Source of the DNA: Mactra quadrangularis
Lineage: Eukaryota > Mollusca > Bivalvia > Venerida > Mactridae
DNA: 64,000 nt
NCBI GenBank assembly: GCA_025267735.1
Contig: CM046295.1
Span: 9,013,270-9,077,269, forward strand
Direction: 5' to 3'
The position numbers were made by a program, and so were the translations under genes. Positions 19,174 to 32,400 of this stretch are shown piece after piece. Position 1 is the stretch's first letter; the number at the start of each line of letters is the position of its first letter. The notes below the pieces were generated by a model. It did no database searches and was not told the origin of the DNA. It worked only from the letters and a program-made list of their open reading frames with translations.

Positions 19174-19273
19174 NNNNNNNNNNNNNNNNNNNNNNNNNNN
19201 NNNNNNNNNNNNNNNNNNNNNNNNNNNNNNNNNNNNNNNNNNNNNNNNNNNNNNNNNNNNNNNNNNNNNNNNN
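19174..19273. other. Assembly gap (100 N)
   Basis: Exactly 100 N, a conventional placeholder for a join of unknown size. The satellite changes orientation and subtype across it, so the junction of the two halves of the palindrome is not observed. Confidence 1.
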
Positions 19274-20091
19274 ATGGCTGTATAGGGCTTTAGAACAGCA
19301 AAAATAGGCGTCGCCCCATGGTGTCGGGAGGTTTGCACGGGTTTTTTGCTACCTAAATGTAGTTAGTTGCTTGTTTAAACACATTTTCCCGATGCCCTAG
19401 GTAGTTAGCAACCCATTTGCAAAAAAATCATACCTGCGCAGTGAGATGCGCGTGGGCTACAGTGCCCCAAAGTCGCGTCGACCTGTAGTGTCGGGAGAAT
19501 TGCACGGGGTTTCTCGGTACCTGAACCTGGTGGGTTTGGTGTTTAAACACGTTTTTCAGGTGCCCTAGATGGTTAGCAACCTAACTGCAAAAAATCACAT
19601 TCGCACACCGAGGTGCGCCATGGCAACAGCGCCGCAAAGTTTTCCGTGCAATATGGCTGTATAGGGCTTTAGAACAGCAAAAAAAGGCGTCGCCCCCTGG
19701 TGTCGGGAGGTTTGCACGGGTTTTTTGCTACCTAAATGTAGTTAGTTGCTTGTTTAAACACATTTTCCCGATGCCCTACGTAGTTAGCAACCCATTTGCA
19801 AAAAAATCATACCTGCGCAGTGAGATGCGCGTGGGCTACAGTGCCCCAAAGTCGCGTCGACCTGTAGTGTCGGGAGAATTGCACGGGGTTTCTCGGTACC
19901 TGAACCTGGTGGGTTTGGTGTTTAAACACGTTTTTCAGGTGCCCTAGATGGTTAGCAACCTAACTGCAAAAAATCACATTCGCACACCGAGGTGCGCCAT
20001 GGCAACAGCGCCGCAAAGTTTACCGTGCAATATGGCTGTATAGGGCTTTAGAACAGCAAAAATAGGCGTCGCCCCCTGGTGTCGGGAGGTT

Positions 20092-20258
20092 TGCACGGGT
20101 TTTTTGCTACCTAAATGTAGTTAGTTGCTTGTTTAAACACATTTTCCCGATGCCCTACGTAGTTAGCAACCCATTTGCAAAAAAATCATACCTGCGCAGT
20201 GAGATGCGCGTGGGCTACAGTGCCCCAAAGTCGCGTCGACCTGTAGTGTCGGGAGAAT
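20092..20258 (+). repeat. Satellite subunit A (167 bp), example unit
   Basis: One half of the 379-bp unit. It starts TGCACGGGTTTTTTGC and ends at GTGTCGGGAGAAT. It shares with subunit B, in the same order, TGCACGGG, GTTTAAACAC, TGCCCTA, GTTAGCAACC, TTTGCAAAAAA-type and GTGTCGGGAG blocks. A hairpin of GCGCA (20194-20198) and TGCGC (20205-20209) sits in its middle. Confidence 0.85.
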
Positions 20259-20470
20259 TGCACGGGGTTTCTCGGTACCTGAACCTGGTGGGTTTGGTGT
20301 TTAAACACGTTTTTCAGGTGCCCTAGATGGTTAGCAACCTAACTGCAAAAAATCACATTCGCACACCGAGGTGCGCCATGGCAACAGCGCCGCAAAGTTT
20401 ACCGTGCAATATGGCTGTATAGGGCTTTAGAACAGCAAAAATAGGCGTCGCCCCCTGGTGTCGGGAGGTT
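20259..20470 (+). repeat. Satellite subunit B (212 bp), example unit
   Basis: The second half of the unit is homologous to subunit A but holds about 45 extra bases (TTTACCGTGCAATATGGCTG onward to AGCAAAAATAGG) before the shared CGTCG..GTGTCGGGAGG end. The hairpin is at the equivalent place: GCACACC (20361-20367), GA loop, GGTGCGC (20370-20376), with one mismatch. The satellite is therefore an old dimer amplified as one unit. Confidence 0.85.
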
Positions 20471-23400
20471 TGCACGGGTTTTTTGCTACCTAAATGTAGT
20501 TAGTTGCTTGTTTAAACACATTTTCCCGATGCCCTACGTAGTTAGCAACCCATTTGCAAAAAAATCATACCTGCGCAGTGAGATGCGCGTGGGCTACAGT
20601 GCCCCAAAGTCGCGTCGACCTGTAGTGTCGGGAGAATTGCACGGGGTTTCTCGGTACCTGAACCTGGTGGGTTTGGTGTTTAAACACGTTTTTCAGGTGC
20701 CCTAGATGGTTAGCAACCTAACTGCAAAAAATCACATTCGCACACCGAGGTGCGCCATGGCAACAGCGCCGCAAAGTTTACCGTGCAATATGGCTGTATA
20801 GGGCTTTAGAACAGCAAAAATAGGCGTCGCCCCCTGGTGTCGGGATGGTTGCACGGGTTTTTTGCTACCTAAATGTAGTTAGTTGCTTGTTTAAACACAT
20901 TTTCCCGATGCCCTACGTAGTTAGCAACCCATTTGCAAAAAAATCATACCTGCGCAGTGAGATGCGCGTGGGCTACAGTGCCCCAAAGTCGCGTCGACCT
21001 GTAGTGTCGGGAGAATTGCACGGGGTTTCTCGGTACCTGAACCTGGTGGGTTTGGTGTTTAAACACGTTTTTCAGGTGCCCTAGATGGTTAGCAACCTAA
21101 CTGCAAAAAATCACATTCGCACACCGAGGTGCGCCATGGCAACAGCGCCGCAAAGTTTACCGTGCAATATGGCTGTATAGGGCTTTAGAACAGCAAAAAT
21201 AGGCGTCGCCCCCTGGTGTCGGGAGGTTTGCACGGGTTTTTTGCTACCTAAATGTAGTTAGTTGCTTGTTTAAACACATTTTCCCGATGCCCTACGTAGT
21301 TAGCAACCCATTTGCAAAAAAATCATACCTGCGCAGTGAGATGCGCGTGGGCTACAGTGCCCCAAATTCGCGTCGACTTGTAGTGTCGGGAGAATTGCAC
21401 GGGGTTTCTCGGTACCTGAACCTGGTGGGTTTGGTGTTTAAACACGTTTTTCAGGTGCCCTAGATGGTTAGCAACCTAACTGCAAAAAATCACATTCGCA
21501 CACCGAGGTGCGCCATGGCAACAGCGCCGCAAAGTTTACCGTGCAATATGGCTGTATAGGGCTTTAGAACAGCAAAAATAGGCGTCGCCCCCTGGTGTCG
21601 GGAGGTTTGCACGGGTTTTTTGCTACCTAAATGTAGTTAGTTGCTTGTTTAAACACATTTTCCCGATGCCCTACGTAGTTAGCAACCCATTTGCAAAAAA
21701 ATCATACCTGCGCAGTGAGATGCGCGTGGGCTACAGTGCCCCAAAGTCGCGTCGACCTGTAGTGTCGGGAGAATTGCACGGGGTTTCTCGGTACCTGAAC
21801 CTGGTGGGTTTGGTGTTTAAACACGTTTTTCAGGTGCCCTAGATGGTTAGCAACCTAACTGCAAAAAATCACATTCGCACACCGAGGTGCGCCATGGCAA
21901 CAGCGCCGCAAAGTTTACCGTGCAATATGGCTGTATAGGGCTTTAGAACAGCAAAAATAGGCGTCGCCCCCTGGTGTCGGGAGGTTTGCACGGGTTTTTT
22001 GCTACCTAAATGTAGTTAGTTGCTTGTTTAAACACATTTTCCCGATGCCCTACGTAGTTAGCAACCCATTTGCAAAAAAATCATACCTGCGCAGTGAGAT
22101 GCGCGTGGGCTACAGTGCCCCAAAGTCGCGTCGACTTGTAGTGTCGGGAGAATTGCACGGGGTTTCTCGGTACCTGAACCTGGTGGGTTTGGTGTTTAAA
22201 CACGTTTTTCAGGTGCCCTAGATGGTTAGCAACCTAACTGCAAAAAATCACATTCGCACACCGAGGTGCGCCATGGCAACAGCGCCGCAAAGTTTACCGT
22301 GCAATATGGCTGTATAGGGCTTTAGAACAGCAAAAATAGGCGTCGCCCCCTGGTGTCGGGAGGTTTGCACGGGTTTTTTGCTACCTAAATGTAGTTAGTT
22401 GCTTGTTTAAACACATTTTCCCGATGCCCTACGTAGTTAGCAACCCATTTGCAAAAAAATCATACCTGCGCAGTGAGATGCGCGTGGGCTACAGTGCCCC
22501 AAAGTCGCGTCGACCTGTAGTGTCGGGAGAATTGCACGGGGTTTCTCGGTACCTGAACCTGGTGGGTTTGGTGTTTAAACACGTTTTTCAGGTGCCCTAG
22601 ATGGTTAGCAACCTAACTGCAAAAAATTACATTCGCACACCGAGGTGCGCCATGGCAACAGCGCCGCAAAGTTTACCGTGCAATATGGCTGTATAGGGCT
22701 TTAGAACAGCAAAAATAGGCGTCGCCCCCTGGTGTCGGGAGGTTTGCACGGGTTTTTTGCTACCTAAATGTAGTTAGTTGCTTGTTTAAACACATTTTCC
22801 CGATGCCCTACGTAGTTAGCAACCCATTTGCAAAAAAATCATACCTGCGCAGTGAGATGCGCGTGGGCTACAGTGCCCCAAAGTCGCGTCGACCTGTAGT
22901 GTCGGGAGAATTGCACGGGGTTTCTCGGTACCTGAACCTGGTGGGTTTGGTGTTTAAACACGTTTTTCAGGTGCCCTAGATGGTTAGCAACCTAACTGCA
23001 AAAAATCACATTCGCACACCGAGGTGCGCCATGGCAACAGCGCCGCAAAGTTTACCGTGCAATATGACTGTATAGGGCTTTAGAACAGCAAAAATAGGCG
23101 TCGCCCCCTGGTGTCGGGAGGTTTGCACGGGTTTTTTGCTACCTAAATGTAGTTAGTTGCTTGTTTAAACACATTTTCCCGATGCCCTACGTAGTTAGCA
23201 ACCCATTTGCAAAAAAATCATACCTGCGCAGTGAGATGCGCGTGGGCTACAGTGCCCCAAAGTCGCGTCGACCTGTAGTGTCGGGAGAATTGCACGGGGT
23301 TTCTCGGTACCTGAACCTGGTGGGTTTGGTGTTTAAACACGTTTTTCATGTGCCCTAGATGGTTAGCAACCTAACTGCAAAAAATCACATTCGCACACCG

Positions 23401-26400
23401 AGGTGCGCCATGGCAACAGCGCCGCAAAGTTTACCGTGCAATATGGCTGTAAAGGGCTTTAGAACAGCAAAAATAGGCGTCGCCCCCTGGTGTCGGGAGG
23501 TTTGCACGGGTTTTTTGCTACCTAAATGTAGTTAGTTGCTTGTTTAAACACATTTTCCCGATGCCCTACGTAGTTAGCAACCCATTTGCAAAAAAATCAT
23601 ACCTGCGCAGTGAGATGCGCGTGGGCTACAGTGCCCCAAAGTCGCGTCGACCTGTAGTGTCGGGAGAATTGCACGGGGTTTCTCGGTACCTAAACCTGGT
23701 GGGTTTGGGGTTTAAACACGTTTTTCAGGTGCCCTAGATGGTTAGCAACCTAACTGCAAAAAATCACATTCGCACACCGAGGTGCGCCATGGCAACAGCG
23801 CCGCAAAGTTTACCGTGCAATATAGCTGTATAGGGCTTTAGAACAGCAAAAATAGGCGTCGCCCCCTGGTGTCGGGAGGTTTGCACGGGTTTTTTGCTAC
23901 CTAAATGTAGTTAGTTGCTTGTTTAAACACATTTTCCCGATGCCCTACGTAGTTAGCAACCCATTTGCAAAAAAATCATACCTGCGCAGTGAGATGCGCG
24001 TGGGCTACAGTGCCCCAAAGTCGCGTCGACCTGTAGTGTCGGGAGAATTGCACGGGGTTTCTCGGTACCTGAACCTGGTGGGTTTGGTGTTTAAACACGT
24101 TTTTCAGGTGCCCTAGATGGTTAGCAACCTAACTGCAAAAAATCACATTCGCACACCGAGGTGCGCCATGGCAACAGCGCCGCAAATTTTACCGTGCAAT
24201 ATGGCTGTATAGGGCTTTAGAACAGCAAAAATAGGCGTCGCCCCCTGGTGTCGGGAGGTTTGCACGGGTTTTTTGCTACCTAAATGTAGTTAGTTGCTTG
24301 TTTAAACACATTTTCCCGATGCCCTACGTAGTTAGCAACCCATTTGCAAAAAAATCATACCTGCGCAGTGAGATGCGCGTGGGCTACAGTGCCCCAAAGT
24401 CGCGTCGACCTGTAGTGTCGGGAGAATTGCACGGGGTTTCTCGGTACCTGAACCTGGTGGGTTTGGTGTTTAAACACGTTTTTCAGGTGCCCTAGATGGT
24501 TAGCAACCTAACTGCAAAAAATCACATTCGCACACCGAGGTGCGCCATGGCAACAGCGCCGCAAAGTTTACCGTGCAATATGGCTGTATAGGGCTTTAGA
24601 ACAGCAAAAATAGGCGTCGCCCCCTGGTGTCGGGAGGTTTGCACGGGTTTTTTGCTACCTAAATGTAGTTAGTTGCTTGTTTAAACACATTTTCCCGATG
24701 CCCTACGTAGTTAGCAACCCATTTGCAAAAAAATCATACCTGCGCAGTGAGATGCGCGTGGGCTACAGTGCCCCAAAGTCGCGTCGACCTGTAGTGTCGG
24801 GAGAATTGCACGGGGTTTCTCGGTACCTGAACCTGGTGGGTTTGGTGTTTAAACACGTTTTTCAGGTGCCCTAGATGGTTAGCAACCTAACTGCAAAAAA
24901 TCACATTCGCACACCGAGGTGCGCCATGGCAACAGAGCCGCAAAGTTTTCCGTGCAATATGGCTGTATAGGGCTTTAGAACAGCAAAAATAGGCGTCGCC
25001 CCCTGGTGTCGGGAGGTTTGCACGGGTTTTTTGCTACCTAAATGTAGTTAGTTGCTTGTTTAAACACATTTTCCCGATGCCCTACGTAGTTAGCAACCCA
25101 TTTGCAAAAAAATCATACCTGCGCAGTGAGATGCGCGTGGGCTACAGTGCCCCAAAGTCGCGTCGACCTGTAGTGTCGGGAGAATTGCACGGGGTTTCTC
25201 GGTACCTGAACCTGGTGGGTTTGGTGTTTAAACACGTTTTTCAGGTGCCCTAGATGGTTAGCAACCTAACTGCAAAAAATCACATTCGCACACCGAGGTG
25301 CGCCATGGCAACAGCGCCGCAAAGTTTACCGTGCAATATAGCTGTATAGGGCTTTAGAACAGCAAAAATAGGCGTCGCCCCCTGGTGTCGGGAGGTTTGC
25401 ACGGGTTTTTTGCTACCTAAATGTAGTTAGTTGCTTGTTTAAACACATTTTCCCGATGCCCTACGTAGTTAGCAACCCATTTGCAAAAAAATCATACCTG
25501 CGCAGTGAGATGCGCGTGGGCTACAGTGCCCCAAAGTCGCGTCGACCTGTAGTGTCGGGAGAATTGCACGGGGTTTCTCGGTACCTGAACCTGGTGGGTT
25601 TGGTGTTTAAACACGTTTTTCAGGTGCCCTAGATGGTTAGCAACCTAACTGCAAAAAATCACATTCGCACACCGAGGTGCGCCATGGCAACAGCGCCGCA
25701 AATTTTACCGTGCAATATGGCTGTATAGGGCTTTAGAACAGCAAAAATAGGCGTCGCCCCCTGGTGTCGGGAGGTTTGCACGGGTTTTTTGCTACCTAAA
25801 TGTAGTTAGTTGCTTGTTTAAACACATTTTCCCGATGCCCTACGTAGTTAGCAACCCATTTGCAAAAAAATCATACCTGCGCAGTGAGATGCGCGTGGGC
25901 TACAGTGCCCCAAAGTCGCGTCGACCTGTAGTGTCGGGAGAATTGCACGGGGTTTCTCGGTACCTGAACCTGGTGGGTTTGGTGTTTAAACACGTTTTTC
26001 AGGTGCCCTAGATGGTTAGCAACCTAACTGCAAAAAATCACATTCGCACACCGAGGTGCGCCATGGCAACAGCGCCGCAAAGTTTACCGTGCAATATGGC
26101 TGTATAGGGCTTTAGAACAGCAAAAATAGGCGTCGCCCCCTGGTGTCGGGAGGTTTGCACGGGTTTTTTGCTACCTAAATGTAGTTAGTTGCTTGTTTAA
26201 ACACATTTTCCCGATGCCCTACGTAGTTAGCAACCCATTTGCAAAAAAATCATACCTGCGCAGTGAGATGCGCGTGGGCTACAGTGCCCCAAAGTCGCGT
26301 CGACCTGTAGTGTCGGGAGAATTGCACGGGGTTTCTCGGTACCTGAACCTGGTGGGTTTGGTGTTTAAACACGTTTTTCAGGTGCCCTAGATGGTTAGCA

Positions 26401-29400
26401 ACCTAACTGCAAAAAATCACATTCGCACACCGAGGTGCGCCATGGCAACAGCGCCGCAAAGTTTACCGTGCAATATGGCTGTATAGGGCTTTAGAACAGC
26501 AAAAATAGGCGTCGCCCCCTGGTGTCGGGAGGTTTGCACGGGTTTTTTGCTACCTAAATGTAGTTAGTTGCTTGTTTAAACACATTTTCCCGATGCCCTA
26601 CGTAGTTAGCAACCCATTTGCAAAAAAATCATACCTGCGCAGTGAGATGCGCGTGGGCTACAGTGCCCCAAAGTCGCGTCGACCTGTAGTGTCGGGAGAA
26701 TTGCACGGGGTTTCTCGGTACCTGAACCTGGTGGGTTTGGTGTTTAAACACGTTTTTCAGGTGCCCTAGATGGTTAGCAACCTAACTGCAAAAAATCACA
26801 TTCGCACACCGAGGTGCGCCATGGCAACAGCGCCGCAAAATTTACCGTGCAATATGGCTGTATAGGGCTTTAGAACAGCAAAAATAGGCGTCGCCCCCTG
26901 GTGTCGGGAGGTTTGCACGGGTTTTTTGCTACCTAAATGTAGTTAGTTGCTTGTTTAAACACATTTTCCCCGATGCCCTACGTAGTTAGCAACCCAGTTG
27001 CAAAAAAAATCATACCTGCGCAGTGAGATGCGCGTGGGCTACAGTGCCCCAAAGTCGCGTCGACCTGTAGTGTCGGGAGAATTGCACGGGGTTTCTCGGT
27101 ACCTGAACCTGGTGGGTTTGGTGTTTAAACACGTTTTTCAGGTGCCCTAGATGGTTAGCAACATAACTGCAAAAAATCACATTCGCACACCGAGGTGCGC
27201 CATGGCAACAGCGCCGCAAAGTTTACCGTGCAATATGGCTGTATAGGGCTTTAGAACAGCAAAAATAGGCGTCGCCCCCTGGTGTCGGGAGGGTTGCACG
27301 GGTTTTTTGCTACCTAAATGTAGTTAGTTGCTTGTTAAAACACATTTTCCCGATGCCCTACGTAGTTAGCAACCCATTTGCAAAAAAATCATACCTGCGC
27401 AGTGAGATGCGCGTGGGCTACAGTGCCCCAAAGTCGCGTCGACCTGTAGTGTCGGGAGAATTGCACGGGGTTTCTCGGTACCTGAACCTGGTGGGTTTGG
27501 TGTTTAAACACGTTTTTCAGGTGCCCTAGATGGTTAGCAACCTAACTGCAAAAAATCACATTCGCACACCGAGGTGCGCCATGGCAACAGCGCCGCAAAG
27601 TTTACCGTGCAATATGGCTGTATAGGGCTTTAGAACAGCAAAAATAGGCGTCGCCCCCTGGGGTCGGGAGGTTTGCACGGGTTTTTTGCTACATAAATGT
27701 AGTTAGTTGCTTGTTTAAACACATTTTCCCGATGCCCTACGTAGTTAGCAACCCATTTGCAAAAAAATCATACCTGCGCAGTGAGATGCGCGTGGGCTAC
27801 AGTGCCCCAAAGTCGCGTCGACCTGTATTGTCGGGAGAATTGCACGGGGTTTCTCGGTACCTGAACCTGGTGGGTTTGGTGTTTAAACACGTTTTTCAGG
27901 TGTCCTAGATGGTTAGCAACCTAACTGCAAAAAATCACATTCGCACACCGAGGTGCGCCATGGCAACAGCGCCGCAAAGTTTACCGTGCAATATGGCTGT
28001 ATAGGGCTTTAGAACAGCAAAAATAGGCGTCGCCCCCTGGTGTCGGGAGGTTTGCACGGGTTTTTTGCTACCTAAATGTAGTTAGTTGCTTGTTTAAACA
28101 CATTTTCCCGATGCCCTATGTAGTTAGCAACCCATTTGCAAAAAAAATCATACCTGCGCAGTGAGATGCGCGTGGGCTACAGTGCCCCAAAGTCGCGTCG
28201 ACCTGTAGTGTCGGGAGAATTGCACGGGGTTTCTCGGTACCTGAACCTGGTGGGTTTGGTGTTTAAACACGTTTTTCAGGTGCCCTAGATGGTTAGCAAC
28301 CTAACTGCAAAAAATCACATTCGCACACGGAGGTGCGCCATGGCAACAGCGCCGCAAAATTTACCGTGCAATATGGCTGTATAGGGCTTTAGAACAGCAA
28401 AAATAGGCGTCGCCCCCTGGTGTCGGGAGGTTTGCACGGGTTTTTTGCTACCTAAATGTAGTTAGTTGCTTGTTTAAACACATTTTCCCGATGCCCTACG
28501 TAGTTAGCAACCCATTTGCAAAAAAATCATACCTGCGCAGTGAGATGCGCGTGGGCTACAGTGCCCCAAAATCGCGTCGACCTGTAGTGTCGGGAGAATT
28601 TCACGGGGTTTCTCGGTACCTGAACCTAGTGGGTTTGGTGTTTAAACACGTTTTTCAGGTGCCCTAGATGGTTAGCAACCTAACTGCAAAAAATCACATT
28701 CGCACACCGAGGTGCGCCATGGCAACAGCGCCGCAAAGTTTACTGTGCAATATGGCTGTATAGGGCTTTAGAACAGCAAAAATAGGCGTCGCCCCCTGGT
28801 GTTGGGAGGTTTGCACGGGTTTTTTGCTACCTAAATGTAGTTAGTTGCTTGTTTAAACACATTTTCCCGATGCCCTACGTAGTTAGCAACCCATTTGCAA
28901 AAAAATCATACCTGCGCAGTGAGATGCGCGTGGGCTACAGTGCCCCAAAGTCGCGTCGACCTGTAGTGTCGGGAGAATTGCACGGGGTTTCTCGGTACCT
29001 GAACCTGGTGGGTTTGGTGTTTAAACACGTTTTTCAGGTGCCCTAGATGGTTAGCAACCTAACTGCCAAAAATCACATTCGCACACCGAGGTGCGCCATG
29101 GCAACAGCGCCGCAAAGTTTACCGTGCAATATGGCTGTATAGGGCTTTAGAACAGCAAAAATAGGCGTCGCCCCCTGGTGTCGGGAGGTTTGCACGGGTT
29201 TTTTGCTACCTAAATGTAGTTAGTTGCTTGTTTAAAACACATTTTCCCGATGCCCTACGTAGTTAGCAACCCATTTGCAAAAAAATCATACCTGCGCAGT
29301 GAGATGCGCGTGGGCTACAGTGCCCCAAAGTCGCGTCGACCTGTAGTGTCGGGAGAATTGCACGGGGTTTCTCGGTACCTGAACCTGGTGGGTTTGGTGT

Positions 29401-32400
29401 TTAAACACGTTTTTCAGGTGCCCTAGATGGTTAGCAACCTAACTGCAAAAAATCACATTCGCACACCGAGGTGCGCCATGTCAACAGCGCCGCAAAGTTT
29501 ACCGTGCAATATGGCTGTATAGGGCTTTAGAACAGCAAAAATAGGCGTCGCCCCCTGGTGTCGGGAGGTTTGCACGGGTTTTTTGCTACCTAAATGTAGT
29601 TAGTTGCTTGTTTAAACACATTTTCCCGATGCCCTACGTAGTTAGCAACCCATTTGCAAAAAAATCATACCAGCGCAGTGAGATGCGCGTGGGCTACAGT
29701 GCCACAAAGTCGCGTCGACCTGTAGTGTCGGGAGAATTGCACGGGGTTTCTCGGTACCTTAACCTGGTGGGTTTGGTGTTTAAACACGTTTTTCAGGTGC
29801 CCTAGATGGTTAGCAACCTAACTGCAAAAAATCACATTCGCACACCGAGGTGCGCCATGGCAACAGCGCCGCAAAGTTTACCGTGCAATATGGCTGTATA
29901 GAGCTTTAGAACAGCAAAAATAGGCGTCGCCCCCCTGGTGTCGGGAGGTTTGCACGGGTTTTTTGCTACCTAAATGTAGTTAGTTGCTTGTTTAAACACA
30001 TTTTCCCGATGCCCTACGTAGTTAGCAACCCATTTGCAAAAAAATCATACCTGCGCAGTGAGATGCGCGTGGTCTACAGTGCCCCAAAGTCGCGTCGACC
30101 TGTAGTGTCGGGAGAATTGCACGGGGTTTCTCGGTACCTGAACCTGGTGGGTTTGGTGTTTAAACACGTTTTTCAGGTGCCCTAGATGGTTAGCAACCTA
30201 ACTGCAAAAAATCACATTCGCACACCGAGGTGCGCCATGGCAACAGCGCCGCAAAGTTTACCGTGCAATATGGCTGTATAGGGCTTTAGAACAGCAAAAA
30301 TAGGCGTCGCCCCCTGGTGTCGGGAGGTTTGCACGGGTTTTTTGCTACCTAAATGTAGTTAGTTGCTTGTTTAAACACATTTTCCCCGATGCCCTACGTA
30401 GTTAGCAACCCATTTGCAAAAAAATCATACCTGCGCAGTGAGATGCGCGTGGGCTACAGTGCCCCAAAGTCGCGTCGACCTGTAGTGTCGGGAGAATTGC
30501 ACGGGGTTTCTCGGTACCTGAACCTGGTGGGTTTGGTGTTTAAACACGTTTTTCAGGTGCCCTAGATGGTTAGCAACCTAACTGCAAAAAATCACATTCG
30601 CACACCGAGGTGCGCCATGGCAACAGCGCCGCAAAGTTTACCGTGCAATATGGCTGTATAGGGCTTTAGAACAGCAAAAATAGGCGTCGCCCCCTGGTGT
30701 CGGGAGGTTTGCACGGGTTTTTTGCTACCTAAATGTAGTTAGTTGCTTGTTTAAACACATTTTCCCCGATGCCCTACGTAGTTAGCAACCCATTTGCAAA
30801 AAAATCATACCTGCGCAGTGAGATGCGCGTGGGCTACAGTGCCCCAAAGTCGCGTCGACCTGTAGTGTCGGGAGAATTGCACGGGGTTTCTCGGTACCTG
30901 AACCTGGTGGGTTTGGTATTTAAACACGTTTTTCAGGTGCCCTAGATGGTTAGCAACCTAACTGCAAAAAATCACATTCGCACACCGAGGTGCGCCATGG
31001 CAACAGCGCCGCAAAGTTTACCGTGCAATATGGCTGTATAGGGCTTTAGAACAGCAAAAATAGGCGTCGCCCCCTGGTGTCGGGAGGTTTGCACGGGTTT
31101 TTTGCTACCTAAATGTAGTTAGTTGCTTGTTTAAACACATTTTCCCGATGCCCTACGTAGTTAGCAACCCATTTGCAAAAAAATCATACCTGCGCAGTGA
31201 GATGCGCGTGGGCTACAGTGCCCCAAAGTCGCGTCGACCTGTAGTGTCGGGAGAATTGCACGGGGTTTCTCGGTACCTGAACCTGGTGGGTTTGGTGTTT
31301 AAACACGTTTTTCAGGTGCCCTAGATGGTTAGCAACCTAACTGCAAAAAATCACATTCGCACACCGAGGTGCGCCATGGCAACAGCGCCGCAAAGTTTAC
31401 CGTGCAATATGGTTGTATAGGGCTTTAGAACAGCAAAAATAGGCGTCGCCCCCTGGTGTCGGGAGGTTTGCACGGGTTTTTTGCTACCTAAATGTAGTTA
31501 GTTGCTTGTTTAAACACATTTTCCCGATGCCCTACGTAGTTAGCAACCCATTTGCAAAAAAAACATACCTGCGCAGTGAGATGCGCGTGGGCTACAGTGC
31601 CCCAAAGTCGCGTCGACCTGTAGTGTCGGGAGAATTGCACGGGGTTTCTCGGTACCTGAACCTGGTGGGTTTGGTGTTTAAACACGTTTTTCAGGTGCCC
31701 TAGATGGTTAGCAACCTAACTGCAAAAAATCACATTCGCACACCGAGGTGCGCCATGGCAACAGCGCCGCAAAGTTTACCGTGCAATATGGCTGTATAGG
31801 GCTTTAGAACAGCAAAAATAGGCGTCGCCCCCTGGTGTCGGGAGGTTTGCACGGGTTTTTTGCTACCTAAATGTAGTTAGTTGCTTGTTTAAAACACATT
31901 TTCCCGATGCCCTACGTAGTTAGCAACCCATTTGCAAAAAAATCATACCTGCGCAGTGAGATGCGCGTGGGCTACAGTGCCCCAAAATCGCGTCGACCTG
32001 TAGTGTCGGGAGAATTGCACGGGGTTTCTCGGTACCTGAACCTGGTGGGTTTGGTGTTTAAACACGTTTTTCAGGTGCCCTAGATGGTTAGCAACCTAAC
32101 TGCAAAAAATCACATTCGCACACCGAGGTGCGCCATGGCAACAGCGCCGCAAAGTTTACCGTGCAATATGGCTGTATAGGGCTTTAGAACAGCAAAAATA
32201 GGCGTCGCCCCCTGGTGTCGGGAGGTTTGCACGGGTTTTTTGCTACCTAAATGTAGTTAGTTGCTTGTTTAAACACATTTTCCCGATGCCCTACGTAGTT
32301 AGCAACCCATTTGCAAAAAAATCATACCTGCGCAGTGAGATGCGCGTGGGCTACAGTGCCCCAAAGTCGCGTCGACCTGTATTGTCGGGAGAATTGCACG

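Noticed and set aside
20359..20376. CENP-B box in the satellite (ATTCGCACACCGAGGTG)
   Set aside because: It has the TTCG start, but the required central A and CGGG positions do not match, so a centromeric role cannot be argued from this motif.
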